A DNA stretch of 64,000 nucleotides from contig OX422192.1 of NCBI GenBank assembly GCA_949130485.1, forward strand, positions 4,410,085 to 4,474,084, written 5' to 3'. Numbering within the stretch: the stretch's first letter is position 1; every line of letters begins with the position of its first letter. Source of the stretch: Agelas oroides. Lineage: Eukaryota; Porifera; Demospongiae; Agelasida; Agelasidae. Under the pieces are notes generated by a model. It ran no database searches. It was not told where the DNA came from and worked only from the letters and a program-made list of their open reading frames with translations. A program made the translations under genes and the position numbers. Below are positions 37,001-43,788 of the stretch, one piece after another.

Positions 37001-40000
37001 GTGGGACATGGGAGTCCCGCGGACATCCCACAATCCTCTTGGGACTTTGGGATGGGAAGGACAGTGATGTCTCTGGTGGGAAATGGGACTCCTGAGGACA
37101 TCCCATAGTCCCAAGGGGACTTTGGGATGTCCTGACAGGACTCAGGAACAGTGATGCCAAATCTGGACATCACTCCAAGTCCAAGAAGTCTTGAAGGACT
37201 ATGCATGCCAGACTGTGTTCTGACTTAGGCTAACCTGTAACTGCAACAACCAGAGTAGCTGTGTGCTGGTAGGACAAATGGCTCTGTTGTGTGGTACTAC
37301 CCCGTGAAAAGCTCTTCTCTGCAACCATGACAATTTTCTTGAGCTATGAGCACTTCTGTAGGCAGAATAGTTACAAACCTCGTTTTAGCTACATGCCATG
37401 CATGAATGGGCCTTTGTGCTAGGATCTGATGCTTCACTGGTAAGCCTTTAATAGCTACATAACAGTCAATGCTGTAGTGCATTGCTTGCTCACACTCACC
37501 CCACAATGTTGTACATTCCCCTAGTGTGAATCATGATGTAAAAGTAAACCAAGAAAGATGACCAGTAGGTTTAAAACAGGATAGCTGTACAGGGAGAGAA
37601 TGATCACAATGAGTCATACCTTGCTGAAGTTGAGATGAGATAAATGTTGGCTGGTATCCACCACCTCCACTGTACAGATGCTGAGGAGGTGGATAGTGGT
37701 AACCAGATGGTGGGGCAAGTTCTGCAGAAAATGTAATTGCATAGGTTGAATAACGATAGTTTGAATCCCAAGCAATTGGGCCAAGGATTGAGCAGGTATG
37801 ATGTTAACATAGGTTGAGAGGGATGGGTTCTGATTGGCAATCACTTGCAAGTTACACACATTCATCTACTTAGTCGGTCTGGTAGTAGTACATGCATTGT
37901 ATAAGCCCCTAGTAATATCTCTTAATCAACTCACCATCAGTCTTTGTTCTCATGGTTGCACTGGGGACGCTGTGACCCACTGCATTCTCCCCCCTCACCC
38001 GCACAGCATACTCAGTGGAGGGAGTGAGGCCATCCAGAGTTGTGGAGAAGACATTGTGTCTGACCACCTGTGTCTCAAATGAGGATGCAGGATCTGAGGC
38101 TGCATGATACTCCACCAGGTAGGCAGTAATGAGACTGCCCCCATCCTTTTTGCTTGTGTTCCATTGGACAGATATGGAGGTCGAGGATATTGCCTCAACG
38201 GACACAATGGTAGGTGCAGAGGGTGCTAATGTGTGTGTTATAGCAGGCAAGTATTATGGGCAATCTCCCGAAAGTGAGGAGGATGGGTGTTATATAACAA
38301 ATTCTCTAGTAAATACACCCACCACACATGCAATTAGCCCCACAGATGTACACATGCAGTGATTCAGCTAGCCTTTCTTATGATGTGCCTACTTATGCAA
38401 CAACCATAAAGGATATCTCCCTTCAAATTGTTATATAGCTCAGGGCGATTAAGGCATGGGATTTAATTTTTATGTAATGTCAACGTAAATCTCACGTGAC
38501 TAACAGAAGTGGGCTTAACCGTAAAATGCAAGCGAGGTGTAGTGACATTCTACGTCGTGCTCTGCGACTATATCGTTGTGTTACCCTGGTGAATGAACTA
38601 TGCAGCCTGTAAGCTGTATGAAGGACGCAGAAGCGTGGTCTTTATAGGCCGTTCAGCGGTTGAGCGCTTCAACTGCAAGTGACCTTTGTACTCTGTACTG
38701 CCGACCGTGCGTGTGGGAACTGTTTGTGTCGAGGCAGAGCAGAAGAACAACAAACAGAACAATCGGATACGGCTTCAAGGATTGCTTACCATCATAGAAT
38801 ACCAAAACTTTCTGGAAGATGTTAAGCTTGTTGTTAGTGGTGCTTCTGTAGCGTGCGTAGTGTCTCACTGCTAGCCAATATCTATGGTTTTTGGCATCAT
38901 GCAGGAATACTGTAGGAGGCTCCTGGTTCTTCCAGATACTTTCATGTATACTACCTTCAGTTGAATTAGTATAGTAAGTTTGGTAGCGAGCAACCGTCAT
39001 CTTCTGCTCTACCTTCGACAATATATTCTCAAATATTAGCTTAATTGATATTAGTGGTAATTGATAGCCACGCCCACAAATACAGTTTTCATGGTAACGT
39101 ACGTGGAGCTTAGAGCTTCATATATAGCGTACGGTGCCAATTATCGAACGGTACCAATTATCAAACGGAAGAATACGGAAAAATTTCACGCGAATATTGA
39201 GTAGTTTTACGTGAATGTGTAGTAACTGCACGGCATTTAACTTCCGGTCAATGCATAGCGCACTCAGCAAGACAGTTTTACGCTGTTTACCAAGTTTCTT
39301 TAACAAGATGGTGGCAGATGCTTCCGATTTTGCGAAAGAATGGCATTGATTGGAGCTTCCGTTCGTCTAAACCAGTAGAGAAAGTCTAGTAGTTTTGGCA
39401 GCAGCTCTGGGTCTCAGAAACACCCTACTACCTGTGTGTCTGTCCATGGTGATGGTCCATCTTGCTAAGTCTGCCATTTTCTTGTTAGCTGTTAGCTGTT
39501 TATAGCTCTAGTTATTGAATACAGTTGTTTGAACAGTTTCAGTGACTGTATGGCATGCTATATTTGCATGAGTCATGTTTTTATTCGTTCAACTCAGCTC
39601 TTGTGTAATGCCAGGTGCTAGTGTAACAGTATGGTGCAGGAGGCATGGTGGTGTTAAACTTCTTTCAAGCTAAGTGTTCAGAATCTTGTTGCTGTTCGAT
39701 AATTAGTATTAGCACTGTAAAAAATTGGAGGTTAATTTAACCCAGAAAAGGTCATCTCAGTTGCAGTCTGGATTCATCATTCAGTTTAAAATGGGTTACC
39801 TCAGTTGCAGGATCTATACCACCTCCCACTTGTACCACAGTGTAGGGTTACAGTGTTTGTGTACTCAAAGTTCCAATATGGCATGATACTTGCATAAAAG
39901 CACATAAATACTGCCCAAAGGTTAGCCATGAATATTTTTCAGAGTCAATCCAATAATACATGAATATAGTGAGAGTTCCACCCCCTTTTGGCACAAACAT

Positions 40001-41610
40001 GCAATAACAAATTGAATTTCATTTGCAACCCAATTCATTGTTTGCTAGAAACCTGCACTGGACAAGGGGTGTAGCCCTAAACCCTGGCAAAAGTAGGTGA
40101 GCCACTGCCTGGACCTAGATGAATCCAGACTGCAACTGAGCTGACCTTTTCTGGGTTAAATCAACCTCCAATTTTTTACAGTGAGGAAAATGTATGAGCA
40201 GTCGATAATTGGTACCGGTCTTCGATAATTGGCATGATGATATGTCGATATGAAAAAAGTGCTGCTCGTGCATGCTATCACTCGGCTGAAAGGGGTTATT
40301 CAAATCGGCGAGAGCCCACTCTATCGTTTGGTGCAAGAACCAAGTTCCTATGTCGTTCCTGGACTGAGATATGAAGGCAAGTACAAGTCGCGTTCGATAA
40401 TTGGCACTGTACGCTACACAAATCAAGTTTCATCTGGTCTTTCAGATTTCCATACACATTATTGATTTTTATAAATACCTGTGTATCTAGTGTAAAAAAA
40501 AACATGCCTTAGTTCGCCTGAGAGTGCAGCTTATATAATGCTTCTTGTAACATAACTGCATGTACTAGGTGGGCGATACTTTTGAGTGGCCATTAACTCA
40601 AAAATGGGGATTGGTATATTTTCAAGGGTTAGCATATTTTGGGGGATTAGAGCATGCTATTTTATAAACTACTAGAAGATATTACACTTACGTTTTGGTG
40701 CAGGGGGTATTTTTCTTCTCAGTTTTTGTGCTAAAGACTCGTATCTGCCAAGTGCTTGCACAGTGTGTGCCAGTGTCTTCCAGGAGACCTCTGGTGCACT
40801 ATGAAGCCAGAGGTGAAGCACTTCTTGCTTACAACGCTCAGTATCGAGAGGGTAATTCCTCTGAATTTCCCTCAGTGTGGCTGGCCGCAGTCTCAGTTGT
40901 ACCCCCAGTGGGTACCAGTCTTCACCAGCGACCTCACTGAGCTCATTCTCAATCTCCCTCAGCGTCAGACATGTAGACGCAGCTGGTGAGAGAAGATAAG
41001 AGTTGTACAGTTTAGTACAAATGGCACCATTATAAATGGAAACTACAAAAGGAATAAAGCTAAACCTTAAGACTGTCATGAACTGGGCGTGTCACAGATG
41101 TCAAATAAATCATAAAGAGGCCAGTCTGGCATAAAGTGAATGCAGGAGAGAGTCTGACACTCTTGCATATCAAGTTGGTTTTGTACTTGTACTATGTCTG
41201 CCCCCTTACAGCCTCAAGCCTCTTGATGCCAGATTTATCCAGTGGTAGCTACTACAAGTCTAGTAGTACCACAAAATGTTTATGAGTGCTATAAATTATG
41301 AACTGGGTGTGTGGTGGTATTACTCAAGCAATAAAAGACTCATAACGGAGGCGATTGGCAGTCTGACCTTTTGTATGAGCTAGCTGGCGCTGCACACAGA
41401 GTCTACCTGTGTTGACTGTCCTAATTTAGGTCTACGTCTAATAATACACACGGACTGAAGCCAAAGCACCAGCTCAACTTCTACAAAAATTTTGCCTGCA
41501 GCCGTAGAGAAGACTAAATTTCATCTACGTAATGAAATACGGGGATAGGCCTAACATGAACAAGAAACCAATGTCTGAACCAACTCACCCATGCCACCGA
41601 CTTCAGCCAT
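15137..41610 (-). CDS. Death domain - FN3 - ankyrin - kinase gene, 17 exons, 929 aa
   Basis: Joined exons, 5' to 3' on the minus strand: 41610-41589, 40982-40692, 38225-37935, 37721-37620, 30706-30581, 28968-28895, 28595-28397, 26157-26105, 25218-25117, 23650-23552, 22974-22876, 22044-21946, 21256-21158, 20137-20039, 18273-18187, 16879-16837, 16041-15137. All junctions are GT..AG and all phases match (1,1,1,1,1,0,1,0,0,0,0,0,0,0,0,1). The sum is 2790 nt with one terminal TAG. Approximate residues: death domain 8-104, fibronectin III 105-201, Pro/Gly-rich 202-277, linker 278-302, helical 303-368, seven ankyrin repeats 387-614, linker 615-628, kinase 629-929. No signal peptide or membrane segment, so a cytoplasmic death-fold signalling kinase is inferred. 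Expression and the precise exon set are not proven; a further exon in the long introns is possible. Confidence 0.8.
16743..16832. repeat. Two (CA)n microsatellites
   Basis: CA/AC runs at 16744-16762 and 16811-16832. The second abuts the donor of exon 16. Confidence 0.8.
16837..16879 (-). CDS. Exon 16, short polar linker
   Basis: 43 nt: ESESTGRQKESQET, phase 0 in, phase 1 out; acceptor ctgcag, donor gtgagt set in a (CA)n microsatellite. It links the ankyrin cap to the kinase, and its phase also matches the death-domain exon at 11147. Confidence 0.65.
17011..17046. repeat. Perfect palindrome with 17-bp arms
   Basis: TGGGAGGTAACTATCAG, two-base loop, then its exact complement CTGATAGTTACCTCCCA. 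Intronic (intron 15); could be a foldback element remnant. Confidence 0.85.
18187..18273 (-). CDS. Exon 15, C-terminal ankyrin cap
   Basis: 29 codons, phase 0-0: DTPLDVAAEFRREEVVAYLQ then SATDPKMLR. The repeat is shortened after the second helix and lacks the beta-hairpin, as expected for the last repeat of an array. Donor gtaagt. Confidence 0.8.
19087..19482. mobile_element. MITE, TIR TACCGTATTTCCTTGATT
   Basis: Left end TTACCGTATTTCCTTGATTAC and right end AATCAAGGAAATACGGTA are reverse complements about 400 bp apart. Flanks begin and end in TA, as in Tc1/mariner-type elements. In an intron of the kinase gene. Confidence 0.75.
20039..20137 (-). CDS. Exon 14, ankyrin repeat
   Basis: 33 codons, phase 0-0: MTPLHSVAIGGDASTAQVLV then EKGADVNIKDSNG, the most canonical repeat in the array. 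The donor is gtacgt instead of gtaagt. Confidence 0.85.
20330..20720. mobile_element. MITE flanked by TA, TIR CCGTAATCTC
   Basis: Ends CCGTAATCTCCTGAAAATA and TATTTTTGAGAGATTATGG are inverted copies; TA is present at 20328-20329 and 20721-20722. The homologous introns near 22230 and 23180 have the uninterrupted sequence TTTTGATACTTGGCTATG, which is the empty site. A related degenerate copy lies at 38252-38400. Confidence 0.9.
21158..21256 (-). CDS. Exon 13, ankyrin repeat
   Basis: 33 codons, phase 0-0: RTPLHRAAVVGHVDTVQCLI then EAGGDIHSKDYEG. Its last two thirds are almost the same as exon 11 at DNA level, indicating recent unit duplication or gene conversion. Confidence 0.85.
21946..22044 (-). 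CDS. Exon 12, ankyrin repeat
   Basis: 33 codons, phase 0-0: CTPLHYAAAMGHADTLQYLV then EAGGDIHSEDDEG. Acceptor cattag, donor gtaagt. Confidence 0.85.
22426..22680. mobile_element. Small insertion, T-rich, in one ankyrin unit
   Basis: About 250 bp present only in this unit, between CATTGTTTATG and TGTTTATCCATGC, leaving TGTTTAT on both sides. It is rich in TTTAG/CTAAA words, with loosely inverted ends (GTTGTTTTAGTTTA and AACTAAAGCAGC). Non-autonomous DNA element suspected; superfamily unclear. Confidence 0.5.
22876..22974 (-). CDS. Exon 11, ankyrin repeat
   Basis: 33 codons, phase 0-0: KTLLCQAAAKGHVDTVQCLI then EAGGDIHSKDYEG. Very close to exon 13. The usual TPLH has become TLLC, a sign of relaxed constraint in one of the duplicates. 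Confidence 0.85.
23552..23650 (-). CDS. Exon 10, ankyrin repeat
   Basis: 33 codons, phase 0-0: MTPLHRAAGGGHVDLIKYLI then GAGGDIHSKDRGG. It lies in one of the duplicated units whose intron flanks recur at 20.8-25.1 kb. Confidence 0.85.
23931..24532. mobile_element. MULE-like MITE, TIR TAGCCTCGTACCCAGGC, 9-bp TSD
   Basis: Ends TAGCCTCGTACCCAGGCCG and CGGCCTGGGTATGAGGCTA are inverted. GACTTCCAG is duplicated at 23922-23930 and 24533-24541. The related unit near 23385 shows the empty sequence. Nine-bp duplication is typical for Mutator-like elements. No transposase inside. Confidence 0.85.
25117..25218 (-). CDS. Exon 9, ankyrin repeat
   Basis: 34 codons, phase 0-0: SSPLHWAADKGHVDTVKCLI then ENGAKINDKDDELG. 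Canonical ankyrin pattern (TPLHxAAxxGHxDxVxxLIxxGA). Acceptor catcag, donor gtaagt. Confidence 0.85.
25270..25850. repeat. Tandem MITE-like units with nested hairpins
   Basis: A unit beginning near CAGCTGGCTGCCATATTGAA is present at 25282, 25537 and 25604. Two copies contain the hairpin AGTTACATTCCCCAGAC ... GTCTGGGGAATGTAACT (25337-25405 and 25660-25730) followed by a second pair around GTTACCCCTAGCAAC / GTTGCTAAGCAACATC. Non-autonomous element duplicated in tandem inside intron 8. Confidence 0.8.
26105..26157 (-). CDS. Exon 8, short connector
   Basis: INTKSKVPEHPEYFYVK, phase 1 in and phase 0 out, acceptor ctgtag, donor gtaagt. GINTK with exon 7 completes the hairpin of the first ankyrin repeat. 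It bridges to the array of phase 0-0 ankyrin exons. Confidence 0.65.
26308..27345 (-). repeat. tRNA-derived SINE-like copies
   Basis: Copies at 26308-26402 and 27021-27113 share CAGGCCAGAGGAAG...ATGGTGCAC...CCCCAGGAATGAAA. On the minus strand they contain GAGATTCAATCC, close to a pol III B box. A + strand head at 27288-27335 reads GCGGTGGTCTAATGGTTAGG then ATTCAATCC, an A-box/B-box arrangement. Neighbouring blocks (CTGGCTCCTCCCTTGA, GAGCATCTTGGGGTGCGG) are also duplicated. Confidence 0.45.
27653..28008. mobile_element. MITE, TIR TACCGTAATTCGCTTTTATT
   Basis: TACCGTAATTCGCTTTTATT at the left, AATAAAGCGAATTACGGTA at the right, 355 bp apart, with further inner inverted blocks (TTTTCGCAC, CGTAAAAT). 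The flank is TA on both sides, suggesting a Tc1/mariner-type MITE. In intron 7. Confidence 0.85.
28397..28595 (-). CDS. Exon 7, helical segment leading into ankyrin repeats
   Basis: 66 codons: EKLVKTLRESIEQRDVDSFH, LDELEGLLQNSERMKG, LLCYAAYMGSNPVVDTLIQK. The last part (LLCYAAYMGSNPVVDTLIQKG) fits the two helices of an ankyrin repeat, so this is probably the capping repeat. Acceptor ctgtag, donor gtaagg, phase 1 out. Confidence 0.75.
28596..30580 (-). other. Introns 5 and 6 of the kinase gene
   Basis: Apart from exon 6 (28895-28968) I see no coding segment. A small inverted pair GGGCTTCC / GGAAGCCC lies near 29760-29800. Confidence 0.5.
28895..28968 (-). CDS. Exon 6, linker
   Basis: GFVAPYGDLLQNSGVGGCYA then QNDPQ. 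Enters in phase 1 (acceptor ctacag) and leaves in phase 0 at a weak donor (gtgcat). It may be a decayed third copy of the Pro/Gly linker. The weakest exon of the model by splice signal, but the phases on both sides need it or something equivalent. Confidence 0.5.
30581..30706 (-). CDS. Exon 5, Pro/Gly/Tyr-rich linker
   Basis: 42 codons: FAQPSGMLYASGYHIPSPWQ, LYSEGGGQQWPTFTPSQLSQQ. Class 1-1 exon with acceptor tgcag and donor gtattt. Homologous to exon 4 although 6.9 kb of intron with two minisatellites lies between them. Confidence 0.7.
31174..31275. mobile_element. Short TAGCCTCG-family MITE
   Basis: GTTCCCAGGCTTTCCCCATT at the left and AATGGGGGAGGCCTGGGAAC then GAGGCTA at the right are inverted. 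Same end words as the MULE-like elements at 23931 and 41678. Left terminal bases diverged; TSD not seen. Confidence 0.65.
31660..31880. repeat. Pyrimidine-rich tract
   Basis: About 220 bp of C/T-rich + strand (runs such as CCCTCTTCTTTTCTATTCTT). All three + frames are open over part of it simply because it has few A. Intronic; not coding in my view. Confidence 0.6.
32157..32243. repeat. GGACT-type microsatellite, copy 1
   Basis: Degenerate repeats of CTGGACTCTGGACTCTGGAC and ATGGACTGGACT. An almost identical stretch occurs at 34372-34446, both starting after GTACAAAACC. Confidence 0.8.
33150..33770. repeat. Minisatellite A, about 76-bp unit, about 8 copies
   Basis: Unit built of GGGAGTCCTTGGGATGTCC, GGGACTCCCA, GTGGGACAGACAGGACACTG and GGACAACTCCCAAGGG. 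Because the unit length is not a multiple of three and lacks stops in most frames, long open frames appear on both strands. Lies in intron 4. Confidence 0.9.
34372..34446. repeat. GGACT-type microsatellite, copy 2
   Basis: Second copy of the microsatellite at 32157-32243, again preceded by a foldback of the 30871 family. Confidence 0.8.
34709..34790 (+). repeat. tRNA-like SINE head
   Basis: GGGTCCAGTGGCTCAGTAGT then ATAAAGAGCATCTTGCC resembles the 5' half of a tRNA with an A box. No convincing B box follows, so I treat it as a SINE relic and not a tRNA gene. Confidence 0.35.
35060..35510. mobile_element. MITE with about 33-bp TIR
   Basis: GGCTCAGACAGAGGTAGGTC..AAAGACCACT near 35064-35096 is the reverse complement of AGTGGTCTTTGACCCACCTC..TGCCTGAGCTC near 35476-35507. 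A further end fragment (TGACCTGCCTCTGTCTGAGC) lies at 35565-35584. Intron 4. Confidence 0.75.
36095..37135. repeat. Minisatellite B, about 83-bp unit, about 12 copies
   Basis: Unit landmarks: GGGACTTTGGGATGGGAAGG, ACAGCGGGACTGTGATGTCT, CTGGTGGGACATGGGAGTCC, CGAGGACATCCCACAGTCCC. Several units are shortened by 30-40 bp. A 444-codon minus-strand frame and shorter frames in the other phases run through it because the unit lacks stops. It shares GGGAC/GTCCC composition with minisatellite A, 2.3 kb away in the same intron. Confidence 0.9.
37620..37721 (-). CDS. Exon 4, Pro/Gly/Tyr-rich linker
   Basis: 34 codons: LAPPSGYHYPPPQHLYSGGG then a YQPTF...SSQLQQG ending. Class 1-1 exon, acceptor tgcag, donor gtatga. 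It is a clear paralogue of exon 5 (same PSGYH, LYS-GGG and SQL-QQG landmarks), so the linker grew by exon duplication. Low-complexity, probably disordered. Confidence 0.7.
37935..38225 (-). CDS. Exon 3, fibronectin type III domain
   Basis: 97 codons with the FN3 pattern: PSAPTIVSVEAISSTSISVQW (B strand Trp), ITAYLVEY (C strand), TTLDGLTPSTEYAVRVRGEN (E-F strands with the L..L.P.T.Y.V.V signature), VGHSVPS. Both borders are phase 1, the common symmetric class 1-1 of FN3 exons, which favours shuffling. Acceptor attag, donor gtgagt. Confidence 0.85.
38791..39021 (-). CDS. Possible alternative first exon of the kinase gene
   Basis: An ATG-led frame (MSKVEQKMTVARYQTYYTNS ... FQKVLVFYD) on the gene strand inside intron 2. 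It ends at a consensus gtaagc donor in phase 1, the phase needed to enter the FN3 exon at 38225. Spliced so, it would replace the death domain with an unrelated 77-residue N-terminus. I do not recognise the sequence. It could equally be a chance frame or a transposon relic. Confidence 0.3.
39125..40416. mobile_element. 1.3-kb inverted-repeat element with a nested MITE
   Basis: Ends TAGCGTACGGTGCCAATTAT and ATAATTGGCACTGTACGCTA, with more inner copies of the CCAATTATCGAAC word on both sides. Inside it lies another element, 39713-40183, with ends CACTGTAAAAAATTGGAGGT and ACCTCCAATTTTTTACAGTG-like. Both are in intron 2 of the kinase gene. Confidence 0.8.
39713..40183. mobile_element. Nested MITE, TIR CACTGTAAAAAATTGGAGG
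   Basis: Left arm 39713-39780 and right arm 40115-40183 are inverted over about 65 bp (including AACCCAGAAAAGGTCA and GCAGTCTGGATTCATC). About 470 bp in total, no transposase. Confidence 0.85.
40692..40982 (-). CDS. Exon 2, N-terminal death domain
   Basis: 97 codons: TLREIENELSEVAGEDWYPL, GVQLRLRPATLREIQ, CKQEVLHLWLHSAPEVSWK, LAHTVQALGRYESLAQKLRR. These are the six helices of a death domain, with the conserved W and the SWK..L motif. Acceptor ag at 40984-40983, donor gtaagt at 40691-40686. Death domains pair with other death domains to build signalling oligomers, so this is the probable recruitment module of the kinase. Confidence 0.85.
41589..41610 (-). CDS. Exon 1, start codon
   Basis: ATG at 41610-41608 gives MAEVGGM, then the donor gtgagt (41588-41583) in phase 1, which completes an Ala codon with the CT at the head of the death-domain exon. 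Chosen as the start because consensus donor, phase and ATG agree and no upstream coding exon was seen. Confidence 0.65.
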
Positions 41611-41677
41611 ACTTCTCGGCAACCCCCCCAGATCGTAGCTTATATTGTCACGTGACCTAATTGCTCCACGTCTAAAG
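41611..41677 (-). promoter_or_regulatory. Kinase gene promoter-proximal region with E-box
   Basis: The 67 bp between the start ATG and the MULE-like MITE. Contains GTCACGTGAC at 41647-41656, a perfect CACGTG E-box with flanking symmetry, and an AATATAAG-like word nearby on the minus strand. Promoter activity is inferred from position only. Confidence 0.4.
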
Positions 41678-42146
41678 TAGCCTCGTCCCCAGGCCCCACC
41701 CAAAAATCGGGAAAGGGGCCTGGTGTCACTTGCAAACTTTCTCGTATGTGCTGAGTCAGCATATTATGTAAGAATTACATGCCTTACGTGATCACGTGGT
41801 AGCCAGCTACTGTTGACGATGGCATTACAGAGGAGATAAACAGATCTTGCTACGGAGCGACTACAGACAAATCTTGTGAGGCAAGAGTAGTAGCCTAGCA
41901 AGCGTAACTACGCTCTAAGTTTCTGAAATCCGAGGTTTCTGAAAAGTCTGCTTGCCTCGTTCCCATTTTCAAATGGTCTTGGAACGAGTCTACTACTTTC
42001 ACGTGTCAAGAATTTAGTAATTGGTAATGGGCGAACGTGATTCCTCTACTCCAAACGAAGACTGCTGACACAGCACATACGGGAATTTTTGCAAGTAACA
42101 CCAGGCCCCTTTCCCGAGTTTTGGGTGGGGCCTGGGGACGAGGCTA
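41678..42146. mobile_element. MULE-like MITE, TIR TAGCCTCGTCCCCAGGCC, 9-bp TSD
   Basis: Inverted ends of at least 60 bp (TAGCCTCGTCCCCAGGCCCC and GGGGCCTGGGGACGAGGCTA). CGTCTAAAG is duplicated exactly at 41669-41677 and 42147-42155. No transposase. Confidence 0.9.
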
Positions 42147-42610
42147 CGTCTAAAGTACCCTTCGGGACTGAGCAAGCGCTAAACGCGGAGGTTTACCACG
42201 CGCTTGGGGCATGTAGCTACTCCAACACAGCGCACATCTCTGTATGAATCACTGCTTCATGTCCTGCAAACATAAAACACTCGAATCTGCAGCTCCGTCG
42301 GACAGTCTGTGGCAGTGTCTCACATACAAAGGCTGATTCCGAAGGGAAGGGGGTGTCCGAGAAACGACCACATGATGAATCGCCTTAGTTACAGTCCAGT
42401 TCAGTAGTTCCGCTAGCGGCCGAATTTACATACATTTTATTTACACAGGAAATAAGTACAAGGGACCCATCCGGTCAGCACGGATTGAGCGACCTAAATA
42501 AGCGCTATTTTCAACTCGAATTTTCTTGAGAACCGTGTGGACCACAGCAAAGCAGTTTATGCTAGACGGTAGCTGAAAGCATTGTCTTTCAAACGAATCT
42601 TGTTATAAAC

Positions 42611-42718
42611 ATGCAGAGTGAAGTGCTGGGTTTTAACAACGGGAAATATCAGACTCCTCCAAATCGCGAGTCAGCGATGTCGTCACAGAAGCTACTGCAG
42701 ACACCCAGCTCACAGCAG
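42611..42718 (+). CDS. Possible first exon, 36 codons, unknown protein
   Basis: ATG followed by QSEVLGFNNGKYQTPPNRES and KLLQTPSSQQ, then the donor gtatgg at 42719 in phase 0. Composition (Ser/Gln/Pro, polar) looks like a real disordered N-terminus, but I found no second exon downstream on the + strand. It lies inside the 3.1-kb inverted-repeat element, so it may belong to that element. Confidence 0.3.
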
Positions 42719-43386
42719 GTATGGACTGTTTGTGCCCACATATGTTTAGTACATGGGTGGAAGGCTTCACAGGTCTGATTTGGTCTGTGTCTTTAGTTTA
42801 GTTAGGTAGCTAGAGACGGTGAAATTTTGATCAATTTTTAATGTTTACTGTATACAGCTTGAATGGTATTGACTGCTGTTGTATGGGGATAAAATACTTA
42901 CAAGTGTAGTAATTCATCAATTTCTCAGTCATCCACCTCCAGACACTGTCAAGGGGTAGTCAATCGTAAAATTATGTTGCCTGAGAAGCATTTGGGACCA
43001 GGATCAAGATTTTTGATCGGCAAAAATGCGCTTGAATGCTTGATTGTTCCCTTCCGAAGCTCTGGACCATTTCATTACTGTAGCTCAAAGGCCAAATTGG
43101 CAGCCGTGTGTTCTTGGTATCCTTGATTCGTTGATTTTGCAGTTCGTATAATCAGCTCTTAAAAAGACGATCACTTCATTCCATTCTGATCCCGGTTGCA
43201 AACGCTACTACAGGGGAAATACAAGTGACTACTTCTTCACTGTATCTCATTCTCTTCACCTTCACGTTCTGAACTCACCTCCTAAGGTGTTGTATATATT
43301 CAGAATTTGAGTTTATCTATTTAGCTAGCCTCATAATCAGGCTCTTCCCGCTGAAAAGGGAGAGAGCCTGGTATCTTATGGTAGAC

Positions 43387-43788
43387 TAGTCTCGCAAGTC
43401 TGACCCACTTCCACAAGAGAAGGGTAGGGTCTGGTGAGCTGCGTATACAAACCGTGTCCTGCCGCACCGTACAGTGCGGTACAATCACATTGCAGTATTT
43501 TGTCACATGACACATTACGTCACTGTTTGAGTAGCAATAGCCGTCTTGAAAATGGTGAAAGAGAGCTAGGACATCTTTTCTGCTACTGTAGGAACTGTAA
43601 AAACACTTCGACTATACTTCTCAGGGAGCTTGCTTACTCCACAACAGGTAATTCAAGAGTGCATTATTTGAAATTTGAAATCTGATTATGTCATCCAACT
43701 AATTGCATTCCGGTGGGACACTGCTTGTATACGCAGCTCACCAGACCCTTTCCTTCTCTTGCAGAAGTGGGTCAGGGTTGCGAGACTA
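43387..43788. mobile_element. MULE-like MITE, TIR TAGTCTCGCAAGTCTGACCC, 9-bp TSD
   Basis: Inverted arms of about 70 bp, outer words TAGTCTCGCAAGTCTGACCC and GGGTCAGGGTTGCGAGACTA. ATGGTAGAC is duplicated at 43378-43386 and 43789-43797. Inserted beside a remnant TAGCCTCATAATCAGGC end at 43325. Confidence 0.9.

Noticed and set aside
35826-37160. 444-codon minus-strand open frame
   Set aside because: It is minisatellite B read through; equally long frames exist in the other two minus phases and on the + strand, and the remainder is intron sequence without motif.
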